From Ophioderma brevispina (Eukaryota; Echinodermata; Ophiuroidea; Amphilepidida; Ophiodermatidae): DNA of 64,000 nt. Below are positions 25,602 through 37,349 of this stretch, in pieces. The notes under the pieces were generated by a model. The model searched no databases and was not told the origin of the DNA. It worked only from the letters and a program-made list of their open reading frames with translations. Position 1 is the stretch's first letter. Each line of letters opens with the position of its first letter. The position numbers and the translations under genes are program-made. The stretch covers positions 1 through 64,000 of the forward strand of contig JAMKCH010007210.1 of assembly GCA_023653785.1 (NCBI GenBank), in the 5' to 3' direction.

Positions 25602-25890
25602 AGGTGCTTGTCCCGATTTATGTCTACTGTGTTCTCTACTTGATACAAGAGCCTGGTACTTGCACATAATAAGTAATTGCATATTGCAGAGCCCTACTCA
25701 ATACCATGCTAATATTGATGGTTAACCATTTAAACAGCATTTTTTTGTTTATATTTTGGGAATGAAATGGATTTGAGGGATCAAATTTCAGGACAACGAC
25801 AGGAAACATAAGGCCTTCCTTCTGATATCGAAATCTATACTACTTCCGGGTAAATAGGGGGGGTCCCAAAGACAATCGGAACATGCACCT
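25602..25890 (+). mobile_element. MITE family C (289 bp between TTAAs)
   Basis: TIRs AGGTGCTTGTCCCGATT and AATCGGAACATGCACCT, flanked by TTAA on each side. Non-coding. The left TIR shares only AGGTGC with family B. Confidence 0.75.
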
Positions 25891-25894
25891 TTAA

Positions 25895-26938
25895 GGACAG
25901 TGTCAACCCTTGAGTTTCCGAGTATCTATTTTGGTTTGTAACTGCAAATATTCAATTATTGTATGTAAAAGTATACATTTCTAGAAAGAAAATTGGACGA
26001 TGAACCCGATGGTGGCATCAGATTAATGTAAAAATTTATGTATTTTGAGAAAAATACTAAAAAAAGACAGCATAACAAAAACAATTTTAATTTCCATGAT
26101 TTCTTATGTTTTTTTTTAGAAACAAGATAATTTGTCTCTAGAGGGACGTTTTTTGTTCATTTTTTTTTAAATAGAGCTTACTTTTCGAAATATAAGGACA
26201 AATGTCAAAAAAGTGTGATTTTTACTTTTCTTTTCCAAAATTTGCATATATATTGGAGAATATCTTTAGTTAGAAATCGAAATATGAAAATTGAGAAAAC
26301 CGTTCCTAGAGAAGACCGATTGCTATCGTAGGAAAGTTAAACCTTACCTATTACTTCGGTATTGTCTGAAAATTTGCCAAATTTTTGCAAAAATTGAAGA
26401 TTGAGAAATCAGCGTTTTAGTAAAAAGTGACTTTTCATGCCATTTCAAGCTGTTGATTTCTCAAATAACTTTATCTTTGAACTTCAAAATTGAGTATGTT
26501 GTGCAAGTGATGAAAATACTTCTTATGCACTATTGAATCAAACATCTTTCATCTCTAACTCTAGAAATCAGAAGAAATTAAAATTTCATCTGGTCTAATT
26601 TAGCGCTTTGTTTACATTTTCAATATTATTTTTCATTTTTCAAAGATACGCTCACGTAAAAGCACATTAAAGCACACACACACTTCATTACGCAGCAAAA
26701 ATTCACGCGACGCGCATTACGCCTTGCGCCTGACTGTGTAGATGTGCTTAAATTCCCGCCGTTTAGACCATGTGGTTTTTGTGACTCTAGATGGTCAAAT
26801 AGCCGTTTTAAATATACAGCTCAGGATTGTCTGCAGTGGATAACCTTTGTTGGTAACAATAGAACACAGGTTGATGTTCAAAATGGTGCAAAAATCAGAA
26901 ATTGTGTAAAAACAAAAGCACTAGGGTTGACACTGCCC
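25895..26938 (+). mobile_element. MITE family D (1,044 bp between TTAAs)
   Basis: TIRs GGACAGTGTCAACCCTTGAG and CTAGGGTTGACACTGCCC. The left TTAA is shared with element C and the right TTAA continues into the family-B host. AT-rich, non-coding. Confidence 0.75.
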
Positions 26939-27189
26939 TTAAGCTGAGAATTATTTCTCTGTGACCAACAAAAATTGTGAATTTTTTTATTTTACTATAG
27001 GAGCAAATACTAAATTCAGCCTATGTTTTATTATGGAATTAAGCAAATGAAAATTGCCTTTATTTTTTATTTCAAGGTATTTCTGAAGCCAAATACAAGG
27101 TAAGAAATCTATCGGGGTCTGATCTCTATGAAATCACTACATACGACACAATATATGGATACCCCAAAATCCTTGTTGCACCTTTAAGG

Positions 27190-28143
27190 CCTACATACAA
27201 TATAATATATTAGGTTACCTCTCCCTATACCAAGTTGGCACACCTTGCCTCAATGAAGCTGCTTGCATAATTTTTTTCTTGTATTGTGCCACCACCCTAT
27301 GAATTTGGCAGCCTCAATGGAATAAACTGCATGTTGAAGGATGGCAGAATACAGTACTACAGTATTCATCCCGAGCTCACCTTTTTTAGTGTACTTAATT
27401 TAGGCATCATAATTTCACTTGGTACTAATTGTTTGCTGGGGTAAAAAAAGATACATGGTTAATTTGAACTTTTGTTATATTTTGACACCAAACAGATGTT
27501 TGCTATGAACAAAAAATCATTCTTCTGACAGGGTTTGTTTGTTTGTTTATTTCATCTTTAGCATGGGTTACACATTCAGTGGATAATACAAATAATCCTC
27601 TGTTCTTCTATGTGGCCCAGGGGGCCACACAGGTGGTATCAAATTATTGAACCATCATCTCAAAGGATATTATATGATAGTATTTCATCAATATCTGCAT
27701 AGTACATAAATGTATTTAAATCAAGAATTAAAAAGAAAGAAAAGACAATTGTACTTACGTATCACAAAGCCAAAACCACCAATGGTGCGTCACGGCCACG
27801 TCGGTTTTCTTTTGCACAACCAATATGGGAAACCCCCCTTTTATATACCTTACTGCGCACGATTGATGCGCATGATATCGCTTCCCTGGTTGGTTCGCCT
27901 ATAACATGCCATTGTGACGTACACATCGTGTGATGAGACTGACCATCGCGTGATGTTATTCAGTCGGGTTTCTCTGACTTGTGCAATTTTGAAAAAATTG
28001 AGAAAATATTATATAATGAACAACTCATGAATGATTGAATACAGCATGACCAGAATAATAAATATTGAAGACAAAATTGGTATATACTTTAAATTATTTT
28101 TGGTTGAATGATCCTAGCTGCTCAACAGGTAACCAATCTATAT
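27190..28143. other. no recognisable gene; possible LINE 3' tail
   Basis: Near 27535-27640 the minus strand ends GATGAAATAAACAAACAAAC, the form of a short-repeat LINE tail. There is no reverse transcriptase sequence next to it, so the identity is open. The remainder shows nothing recognisable. Confidence 0.3.
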
Positions 28144-28144
28144 A

Positions 28145-29221
28145 AGGGGTCGTTCATTAATTACAAGGGAGGGGGCTGGGAAAAATATGGGGGGTCATGT
28201 AAATTTTGATTGGCCAAATAAGGGGGTCATGTAATTTGTTTGTATGGAGTAGGGGGTCATGTAAAAATTGTATCCTTCCTAAGAAAAGAAATGCAAAAAC
28301 AAAATACACACACATCATGTTAAATTACTAGACAACTTTAATGCATAAAATTCTGTGTGAGATTTTGCAAGTAAACTATAGCTCAGTATAGCGGCAATAG
28401 CAGTATATTACTTTCAAACAAGTCCCAATTACATAATTTTGCAATTTAATAAAAAGCTGATTACTTGAACAAAATTGCCATATTAGTTTGGAATGGGAAA
28501 CATATTTTGAGTGACTTTGATATCACAGATACTTAGAGCTTTTATTAATAATATGAAAACGGATTTGCCTTTTCCTGGGGCCTTTTGTCGTTTGAAGAAA
28601 TATGAAATTGAAATAAAATAGAGCCAAGCATCCAATCATTTAAAGACACTATCAGTGATTTGCTAAATCAGCAAATCGAAAAAATCATCAAAAATCAGAT
28701 TTTTGCATGTATGTAACAAGTACATGTATCCTAACATACCCTGCAAATGATAAGACCAGAAGCAACCTAATAAGGACAGAATCGGAGATTTTAGTCATTA
28801 CTGTCCGAACGGACACTTACTACAACACGTAATTGAATGGAGAATCGTATCTTGGAACACCGCCGTTTTCTTCCTTTTCTGTCAATTCTACAGCTGGAAA
28901 AGGTAACCTATGAGGATTCTACATACTTATCCTTCACTTTGAAGCTATCCCTGCAAATTTCAAATATTTTTCAATCACTGATAGTGTCTTTAACTTCTCT
29001 GCCTATAACATCTTGTGTGAACAATGAACACCATTTAACAGGAGGCAAATATTATAATTAACTACTGTAGTATTATGTATTGGAGGGTTGCATAAATTTT
29101 CATGTGGCAGTAGGGGGTTGTGTAATTTTACATTGTGGCAATGGGGGGGGGTTGTGTAATTTTTCTAAACCAACTTGGAAATTCTCCCAGCCCCCTCCCT
29201 CGTAATTAATGAACGGTCCCT
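28145..29221 (+). mobile_element. MITE family E with long TIR, carrying a family-A copy
   Basis: Left end AGGGGTCGTTCATTAATTAC followed by AAGGGAGGGGGCTGGG. The right end is the inverse: CCCAGCCCCCTCCCTCGTAA then TTAATGAACGGTCCCT. The inverted ends are about 35-40 bases. Subterminal GGGGGTCATGTAA repeats on the left resemble GGGGGTTGTGTAA on the right. Without the A insert it is about 720 bp, non-coding. Confidence 0.8.
28640..28993 (+). mobile_element. MITE family A inside MITE E
   Basis: Bounded by TTAA. Ends AAGACACTATCAGTGATTTG and AATCACTGATAGTGTCTT. One of the best preserved A copies, about 354 bp. Confidence 0.85.
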
Positions 29222-29254
29222 AAGTCAAGGTTGAAATTCCATCAACCTTCCACA

Positions 29255-29590
29255 TTAAATCAATTAATAGCATGCACAAATGTATGTATAATTATCCCGC
29301 TCTTAATCAATAATGGCTTAAAAAAGAACATCAAATTACTTTTATGGCTTTAAGTATACTGTAAAATAAGATTAATAGCATGCACCAGTGCATGTATAAT
29401 TATCAGCCCTTCGTGGCATAAAACAAACAAGAAAAGGATTATAGTACGATGCAAAAAAAAATAAAAGGGATATATATATAATGTAAAATAGTAAAATAAA
29501 ATTAATAGCATGCAATAATGCATGCATAATTATCTAGCTCTCAATGGCTTAAAACAAACATGGGAAAGCAAATTAGTTTAATGGCAATTG
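29255..29590 (+). repeat. three tandem units of about 110-130 bp
   Basis: Each unit starts ATTAATAGCATGCA and contains a GCATGCA-NNNN-TGCATG type palindrome followed by ATAATTATC (near 29265, 29375 and 29505), then a TGGCTTAAAA or TGGCATAAAA block. Confidence 0.65.
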
Positions 29591-29823
29591 TATTGACTGG
29601 AGGCATGTGCATGTGTGTCAAATGTAAATTTTGCAGATAAAGTATTTTGCAAATTTGAGTTATTTGTTGCAGGTTTGATTTCTTGAAAAGATTCAACAAG
29701 TCTGTTGATTATCGATTATGTGTAAGAAATTAAACCAAATTTTTCTAAGACCAGTAAAAAAATTTGTGTTTTCTAAATGTTTAATCAGCTCTCGGCTGAT
29801 TTCATCAGCAGGGTTGCTGTCTT

Positions 29824-30021
29824 ATATAGTCCATTTCTCTACCTCCATGCAGTGATGTCACAACCTTGACGCAGCCTTTACGCACGCGTCAAGATATGGC
29901 GTCTTTGTCGCGCGCGTTGTTACCAAATGCCTTTGTTTAAGCCAGTGCGCGCAGTTTACTGGTGTGGCCATCAAATCTCGCACTGACGTCACTGCACGGA
30001 GGTAGGCAAATGGAGTATAGT
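29824..30021. mobile_element. short foldback/MITE, about 200 bp
   Basis: Left arm TAGTCCATTTCTCTACCTCC then ATGCAGTGATGTCA. Right arm TGACGTCACTGCACGGAGGT then AGGCAAATGGAGTATA, its inverse with few changes. The centre is CpG-rich (GCGCGCG). Confidence 0.7.
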
Positions 30022-30219
30022 ACTGTGAAATGATCTGGCAACTGCAGCCTCATCCCCTGTGTCAAAGTTCATGCATAACACCGGGTCATAGAGATGTGAG
30101 AATTGATAGGCCCCCTCGTCCCTATTTAGTAAATTGCTACCATTTCTCTGGATCCAAATAGCTTATTGTCAGGTGATTATCAATGCTAACTCAATAATCA
30201 ACTGCCTCTTATATTTCAG

Positions 30220-30288
30220 ACTTGACCAAGAACAGCCCGAGAAGACTGATGAAGAGAGAAAGGCTGACATTGAAGCAACAGTAAAGAG
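30220..30288 (+). CDS. candidate internal exon of an unknown host gene
   Basis: A 69-base stretch is framed by an acceptor (TTATATTTCAG) and a donor (AAAGAG|GTACGG). Only one reading frame is open across it, giving a very hydrophilic peptide, LDQEQPEKTDEERKADIEAT followed by VKR. The phase is symmetric: one base completes a codon at the start and two are left at the end. The charged, E/K/D-rich composition suggests a helical or coiled segment. I do not recognise the protein. The nearest other plus-strand exon candidate (40659) starts at phase 0, so the two cannot be adjacent exons of one gene. Confidence 0.5.
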
Positions 30289-30380
30289 GTACGGTTTGTC
30301 CTTATTTTTATTGTGTGAATAAGTGGGAGAGTGTGGCATAGTGGTTATAGTCCTTAAGCCATCAGGAAATTTTAGCCATA

Positions 30381-31483
30381 TTGGTATCCTGAAAGGGGAC
30401 AAAATGATACTTACTGTTCAGCCTCAGTACATTGTCCTATGCACAAAAAATGCATGATAGCCTTTCTGGAATGGTAGCTATAACCAGGTAGGGGACAAGA
30501 GAAGATATCAGTAGCTTCCCACAATGCATTGCTTCCAATGGAAGTTTTTGTACAGGGAGTCATGTGAATCGTTAGTGATGAAACATTCTTAAAATGCAAG
30601 ATTGTGATCAGTACTGTCAATTTAGCCATGTTTCATCTCTAACGATTTACATCAGTAGCTGTACAAAAACCTCCATTGGAAGCAATGCATTGTGAGAAGC
30701 TATTGCAATCTTCTCTTGTAGGGGACAATCAAGGATTACACGGGTCAAAATTTTAAAATGATCCGTTCATGTTGAAAAGTATTCCACATCATTTGTCCAG
30801 TCATAAGGATTCCAAAAAGGAATAGTTTGTACTATCTACAACCCAAAGTTTTGGGAGTTAAGGTTAAAAACAACAACAGGTCAAAAGTTGTACAGGGGTC
30901 AATTTTTAAAGTTGTTCCGATTTGGTTAAAAAGTGGTGCATATTATTGATGGAGCTCATAGGATTAAAATAAGGAATAGTTTGAGTGTTTTAAATGCTTA
31001 TTTATCAAAGTAGGGAGAGAACATGGTCAAGCCCCATTGAATACAATGGACATAGACCTTTGTTGCCCCTACATTGGTAACTAAGCATTTTAGACAGTCA
31101 AACTATTCCTTATTTTAATCCTATGAGCTCAACCAATAATATGCACCATATTTTATCAAAATCAGAGCAACTTTGAAATTTGACCCATGTACAACTGAAA
31201 ATGACCCTTTTTATTGATTTTGCTGTTTTTAGCCTATAACTCCAAAACTTTAGGCTGTAGTTAGTACAAACTATACCTTTTTGGAATCCTTATGATCAGA
31301 CAAATAATGTGGTATACTTTTCAACATAATTGTAGCAATTTACAATTTCTCCTGTGTAAACCTTGGTTACCCCCTATCTGGCTATAGCTACCATTCCAGA
31401 AATGCTATCACACATTTTTGTTTAGGCCCTGGTATACTGACGCTGCATAATAAGTGTCGTTTTGTCCCCTTTCAGGATACCAA
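30381..31483. mobile_element. large foldback element, about 1.1 kb
   Basis: Terminal repeats TTGGTATCCTGAAAGGGGAC and GTCCCCTTTCAGGATACCAA. The two halves are imperfect inverses almost to the centre. For example AAGGATTCCAAAAAGG (left) matches CCTTTTTGGAATCCTTA (right), and CTCATAGGATTAAAATAAGG matches CCTTATTTTAATCCTATGAG. No coding capacity was seen. A related fragment lies at 41560-41870. Confidence 0.75.
30505..30712. repeat. secondary hairpin within the left arm of the large foldback
   Basis: AATGCATTGCTTCCAATGGA then AGTTTTTGTACAG (left) pairs with CTGTACAAAAACCTCCATTG then GAAGCAATGCATTGTG (right). No equivalent lies in the right arm, so it looks like a later insertion. Confidence 0.6.
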
Positions 31484-31489
31484 CAATTT

Positions 31490-32366
31490 GCTCGGCTCAT
31501 GGACTATTAGGGTGCTTGCCTGTGGTGCAAATTTACCAAAATTCCCAGGTTTGAATCCTAGGGAGGACTCTTGTTGGGATTTTTCAGGTTCTCAATTCTG
31601 GATTTGATCTGTAAACCAGCTATTGATTAAAAACAAAATACTGCTCTCTTTCACGATTCACTTGGAATTGGGCAAATGAATCATGAAAGCATCCCATCCT
31701 TCAGAGGGACCAGGGGTGCAAAAAGTTGTTCTTTCCTCAGGAGTAAAATGCAATGTTCACATAGGCACCTACAAGATTTTCAACCATTTCCTCAGATCGG
31801 CGCTCCCAGCTCCCGCATTTTCTGCACCCCTGAGAGGGACATTAAGCCATTGGTCCCGTGTACAGAGAGTCACAACTGTGCATGTACTGTTCCCAATCTG
31901 CCCTAGTCTCAAAGCGGGCCCATGCTGAATAAATCCTGACACCACCACAATCCATTACCAATGACATGTGGATATGCAAAGAAGAAGATTGTGTGAATAA
32001 TACATGCAAATGTAAATTTTTGCATGTGACAACAAATAATCGTTTTAGTAGCAGAAGTAGCACATATCAAGTGTGAGGATTATAGCCAAAAGTACTTTTA
32101 TGGGTCAGTCGAAGTTCAAAATTTTCATTTTTCAAAAAAATTACAATAATACACATTAATACACATTTTCATTGCCATATTTGGAGTCCACACAAACCTA
32201 GTCTTTAGTCATTGGATTTAAGATGGCTTCCATAGTTATTTGGGAAGCCTTCTGAAAGCCATCGACTTATGTGTTGAAGCCTAATCTTCCAAAGTTGAAA
32301 CAACTAATTTATACAAATAGCAAATAGCACAGCAGTTTGTTGAAAACTATATTTTGTCTCGTCTGA
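31490..32366. other. no recognisable gene
   Basis: Short overlapping frames only. Nothing with motif or exon support. Confidence 0.4.
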
Positions 32367-32367
32367 C

Positions 32368-32498
32368 GTATGAAGTGCATGCTAGTGGCGACGCGTGCGT
32401 ACACCCAGTGCCGCCTTTCAGTTGCAGGGCGCTTGTGCTTTACCTACGCGCGCGCTGAAAGTCGGTTCAATGTATACGCCCGTGTCGCTACTTCATAC
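32368..32498. repeat. CpG-rich imperfect inverted repeat
   Basis: Left arm GTATGAAGTGCATGCTAGTG then GCGACGCGTGCGTA. Right arm TACGCCCGTGTCGCTACTTC then ATAC, roughly inverse. CGCGCGC lies near the centre. Likely a small foldback element. Confidence 0.5.
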
Positions 32499-33284
32499 TT
32501 CGAGCTGGACAGAGTATAGTGGATCAATTGTGGTATTGACGATAAGAATGAAAATTGGCATTGGGATTGGAGCAGTGCAGATTTATCATGTGTCACACTG
32601 AGTGGTCTATACAGGGATAAAGATGGCCTTCTTGATCCTGTACCTCAGCAACAGAATGTGTTATATACTCAAACTATTCCATATTTTAATCCTTTTGCAA
32701 ATATGAATAATTTGAGATTTTTCTTATTAAAATGGTAGTAAATGTATTTTTTGTCTCATACTCATTGATATTAAAACCACAAAGGTCACAGACCGGTCAA
32801 ACATGGTGCATGCCGTGGGAAACATGCATACGGCATGCATTTTCTTGTGTTAAACGCCATTTCCGTCGTCTGCTGAATTAATGTCGCCGGTGACATTAAT
32901 TATAAAATTGTTCTGTTTACCCATAAGGACGCTGATTTGGTCTTGATCATTTCAGGTGAGGGCTAATGTATAAAAGCTTTACAACCATGCAAAAATATCG
33001 ATTTTGAAAATCTTGAGGGCGCACTATTTTTCAAATGTGCCAGTGTTTCTTTAATATCGAGGTCACACATAATGCATCTTTGCAAACCCTTTTGAGAGAG
33101 AAACATCTTTTCAACTGAATCTTTTTTATTTCAAGTCAAACATGCAGTGCTTCTGTTACTTTTTGTATTACTTTTTATCACACATGGCATAACTCAGTTA
33201 TATATGTAATAGGCTTGTGCTTTAACTGGTGTATTTTTTTCTCAAAGCTAGCACAAAGATGATGCTAACATACATAACATTAAA

Positions 33285-33912
33285 GAAAATGCAAATATAC
33301 AAATTGGGAAGAAAATATAATATCTTATAAATAAAGAAAATGCTAATATACAGATTGTACAGAAAATTCATGAAATAATACATGATATTAAAGGAGAACC
33401 TGTACTAAAAATAGCTTACAATATACGCTATAAGAATAATTATTGAACACATATTCAGTGGTTTCATGGAAAAAGGGTTATACAAACCATAAAAAGAATT
33501 AAAACATTTTGTCTGACCATGCACTATTTGAAATTCGTGCTAGTGAATATGGGATATGTATTATGTGTTATGCGATACACACGGCACAGTAGCGTCATAA
33601 CTTCACACGTGACGCTTTCATAATGTGTATTATCTATGGCATGTATGACGCAAACGTGCCGGCCGTATCGCATAACACGTTATACAATAGCGCAAATCTT
33701 TAATAGCGCATGATCAGACTAGATGGTTTTAATCCATTGTTATGGTTAATAAAATTCTTGTTTTTCTATGAAACCACTCGATGTGTGGTCAATAATTATT
33801 TTTACAGAGTATATTGTATAATAGTATTCGTTGTACGGGTTCTCCTTTAAAGAAAATGTTATTTTACATATTGCAAAGAAAATTATAATATTACATAATT
33901 GTAGAGAAAGTG
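33285..33912 (+). repeat. AT-rich short tandem block split by a MITE
   Basis: Diverged units of the form AAAGAAAATGCTAATATACA lie on both sides of the element at 33388-33850, so that element landed in the array. Confidence 0.5.
33388..33850 (+). mobile_element. MITE family G (TTAA-bordered, 463 bp)
   Basis: Left end TTAAAGGAGAACCTGTAC, right end GTACGGGTTCTCCTTTAA. The interior is itself an imperfect hairpin: TTTGAAATTCGTGCTAGTG and CGGCACAGTAGCGTCAT against ATGACGCAAACGTGCCGGCC. Related interior sequence is at 44290-44740. Confidence 0.75.
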
Positions 33913-33914
33913 CT

Positions 33915-34290
33915 TTAAGGTGCAACAAAGGATTTGGAGACATCCATATAGTCATATGTAGTGATTTCATATAGATAAGGCCCTCAATACCCCAACAAAT
34001 TTCTTGCCTTGTAATATGGCTACAGAAATACATTGAATTGTTGAAAATGAAAACAAAAGGCGATTTTGATTTGCTTAATTTCCATATAAAAACATAGGCT
34101 GAATTTAGTATTCACTCCTATAGTAAATTAGAAATTTCACTACTTTTATACCAAAAAAATTATTCTCATCAGCTTAATCATTTGACATGGGGATAATTTT
34201 GATAAATAGCTTTACATTTTTAGTGCAAAAATCAGAATCTTCACATATTTAGGCACACCTGATATGTGAAATCTCTTGTTGCACGTTTAA
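33915..34290 (+). mobile_element. MITE family B
   Basis: Left end TTAAGGTGCAACAAAGGATT, right end AAATCTCTTGTTGCACGTTTAA. Interior as in other B copies. Confidence 0.75.
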
Positions 34291-34724
34291 CTCACACTTA
34301 ATATCAATGCTAAAAATATTAGACCAATAATGCTGACAATTTATTATGCCAATACTTGCAAAGATAATTTATATAAATTTTCATGTAAATGCTGACAGCA
34401 CACAATAATATTGGTAATAATGCTGACAAAAGCACTAATGTAGGCCTACATAATAAAAATCATACTTCTGACATGCCCTTTGCAAGAAAGTTCACCTCCT
34501 TGTAACAAGAAGAACACTTTGGTTACCTTTTTACACTTTCATGTGGGGCACCCCTGCTAAATTTGTAAATTAACCTTCATAGAAGACAAATCCACTGAGA
34601 AATGATGCTCTGCTCTCCACAGTCATGGAATTGCTCCAAATGACCAAACTACTATGCTTACAAACTGAGTGCTAGTTAATTTTGCAGTTTTTTGTTTTTG
34701 GGTTTGAGCTGAAAATTTGTAAAA

Positions 34725-35070
34725 AAACTTCTCACATCAACAAGAACTTTTTAAAAATAACTTCACATTGTGTGAGTCGGTAGAAGGTCAATGATTCTAA
34801 TCAAAACATCTCACAATATCAGAGAACTTCTGAAGACAGCCTTAACATTTCAGAGTCACCAATCAATGGTTCATTGATTCAAATCAAAACTCACAACATG
34901 AATTAACTTCTTAAAAAAACTTTACATTTTTGAGCTGCTAACTAGTCATTAGGACTAATTATTCATATCAAAACTTCTCACAATATTTATAAAATTCTTT
35001 AACATCTTTTCAAGTTCTAATTGGTCAACAATTCAAATCAAAGCTTCTCTCAACATCTAAGAACTTTTAG
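34725..35070 (+). repeat. about four tandem units of roughly 80 bp
   Basis: Units begin AACTTCTCACAACATC-like and include AAGAACTTCTTAAAAA, GAGTCACCAAT and GATTCAAATCAAA elements, at about 34728, 34805, 34888, 34970 and a partial at 35041. The block lies just beyond the 3' end of the transposase relic. Confidence 0.6.
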
Positions 35071-35525
35071 GCCTATGACAAGCCCAAAAAAGTCCTGTCC
35101 TATCATTGGTTTAATTAACATTTATTCAGTCTCATCCATATCGCTATCAGACAAGCAGTTTTGGCACATATAAATGACTCCAGTACCAAGGGTGCACTCT
35201 TCATGAGCCCAGTAGTGACATGAACAACATCCAACCCACTTTTCACCAGGCCTACTGTTATTAAAATGTTCGCAACACACCAAGCAGATTTTGAACTCAT
35301 CTTCAGAATCTGAATCATCTGTTGAAGGCAGTGTTTTAGACAGGTCTTTTCTTGAAGTAGCCACCTTTCTTGTGGAAGACTTGGCAAGACATTTTCCGTT
35401 GCTTTTCTTTTGCCTTGCCTTCTGCTTTTCATCGATCAGTGCATTCTTAACTGGAGTATCTGTCAATATTGCCGTCTTTCTCCTCTTTCGACCACCTGTT
35501 GGTTTGCTTACGTGGCGGTACCTTT

Positions 35526-36698
35526 CAGGGTTGGCCGGTATTTCCCGCCCTGGGAAATACCGGGCGGTAAATACCGGTATTTACCGGTAAATACCACCAG
35601 GCATATTTTGGACAAAACGGGAAATACTGGGAAATACCGGGAAATACTAAAAAAGTGACATTTTTAAAACTTAATTTTATTTAAAATATCATGAAAATCA
35701 ACTAACAAACACAGATAAGCACTTTCATGCAGTAAATGACCCGGGGGAGGGGGTTGATGGTGTTTTCATTTTATCACTAACTTAGCTATTGGACTCAAGT
35801 CTTTTGATCCAGGTAGATTCTGGCACATTTCAATTTAATCTATCATTTCTCTCAACAATTAATACATCAAAATGAATATACATGTAAGTGGCTAAATAGC
35901 CACAGAGAGAAAATATTCACAAAATTGGCCCAGTAATTAAATGAACTTTGCCAACAGACAGTGTAGTGTACATGTATGCTAAATCACAAGTACATGTTAA
36001 GATGCACTAGTTAAAACTGGCTCGATGCAGAACATCCTTCACTGCATGGCAGCTTTTATTCTAAATTCTATCATTCATTTCTTAATTTTATCCTAGTGTA
36101 GTCCTTTTTCATAAAAAACCAAACACCTAGTGTCCAGACCTTCATTTATGGAAATAAGAGGAGCTCTCTTAATAACTCTCCCAAGTTCATTTAGGTACAC
36201 AACAAAGGGCTCCATTACTTGCATGTCATATCAAAAACATAGGCCTTTCAAGTAACAAGGAACTCAATTTATTGAGCTCCTGAAAGTCTGTTGAGGAAAA
36301 CTGTTGGAGCTCTGGGGCAATTGGGCTCCTCAGAAATGAAGGTCTGATTGTCACACCAAGGGTAGCCTCATCTGATTATCTAATTAATACTAAACTTGAT
36401 GGTTTATTATAATCAATTACTGGAGTGGAGTTGAATTTGAATTAAACCTTTCAAACATACCCAGATGATTACCACAACATTTATAACTGTAAAATATAGT
36501 TATTTGAGATTAACCCCCATGAGGTGTTCAAATTGTACTTACATCCCATAGTATTTCCCGGGTATCGACCAGGTATTTCCCAGTATTTCTCGGTATTTCC
36601 CAGTATTTCCCGGTATTTACCAGTATTTCCCGGTATTTCCCACTATTTCCCGCCCTAGGTGGGAAATACTAGTATTTCCCGGGAAATTGCCAACCCTG
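35526..36698. mobile_element. non-autonomous hAT-type element in the transposase
   Basis: Left end CAGGGTTGGCCGGTATTTCC, right end GGGAAATTGCCAACCCTG. A perfect 8-base duplication, GTACCTTT, flanks it at 35518-35525 and 36699-36706. The 8-base duplication and CAGGG terminus are hAT hallmarks. Subterminal zones hold many GGGAAATACC / GGTATTTCCC / TACCGGTA units. The centre is AT-rich and non-coding. Confidence 0.9.
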
Positions 36699-37349
36699 GT
36701 ACCTTTGGGAGTGGTCGAACTTCTTCTGGCGAAAATAAAAGGGATGTTACCCTGGTCTGTTAATTTCATCTCCACTGTGGTCAGCTGTTCCAGATACAGA
36801 TGCACTACCTGCTTCACCGGACTCTGCCTGGGCCTTTGGTACATCACTCGATTCTAATTCATCAGGAGTGCTTGGAGCAGTAAGTGTAGTCTCATTTCCA
36901 CTGTCAGATGCTACAGCCTCGGTAGCCAATTTCAGTGGTCGTTCCAAATAGGTTTCATCTGTGGATGCCATTTCATTTGATTCTGAAGCAGCGTATCCAG
37001 TATTAGGTGCTGGGCGATCTGTTACTTATGATGGTGCGAAGTCAGTCTCACTGAAGATATCGGGATTGTATGGAACGATACCTGTGCATGAAAAACCACT
37101 GATGACATTTCGTGGTGTTGTTGCTATGGGCAAAGCATCACGAACGATGGCAGGGATATGATAGATTGTCATTGTCTGACCTGGGTGATTCAACATCCAT
37201 GAGTCACACGCTGTGTTAACGGCTTTCTTGAGGGGACCATACACTCCGCGATCAAGGGGTTGCAGCTTATGTGATGTTTGTGTTGGGGGAATGAAAGCAG
37301 AATGATCCCCGTTTCTTTGCAGTAATTCAGCGCTTCGATGGAAAGAATT

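Larger units (their letters stand above)
25499..27187 (+). mobile_element. MITE family B interrupted by two TTAA-bordered elements
   Basis: The left part (GGTGCAATGAGAGATTTCAC) runs to GAAAGGATTAA. The right part resumes TTAAGCTGAGAA and ends CCTTGTTGCACCTTTAA. The intact copy at 59348 reads GAAAGGATTAAGCTGAGAA with one TTAA, which is the empty site. Confidence 0.8.

Noticed and set aside
36961..37161. Plus-strand frame opposite the transposase
   Set aside because: Antisense shadow of the transposase coding strand.
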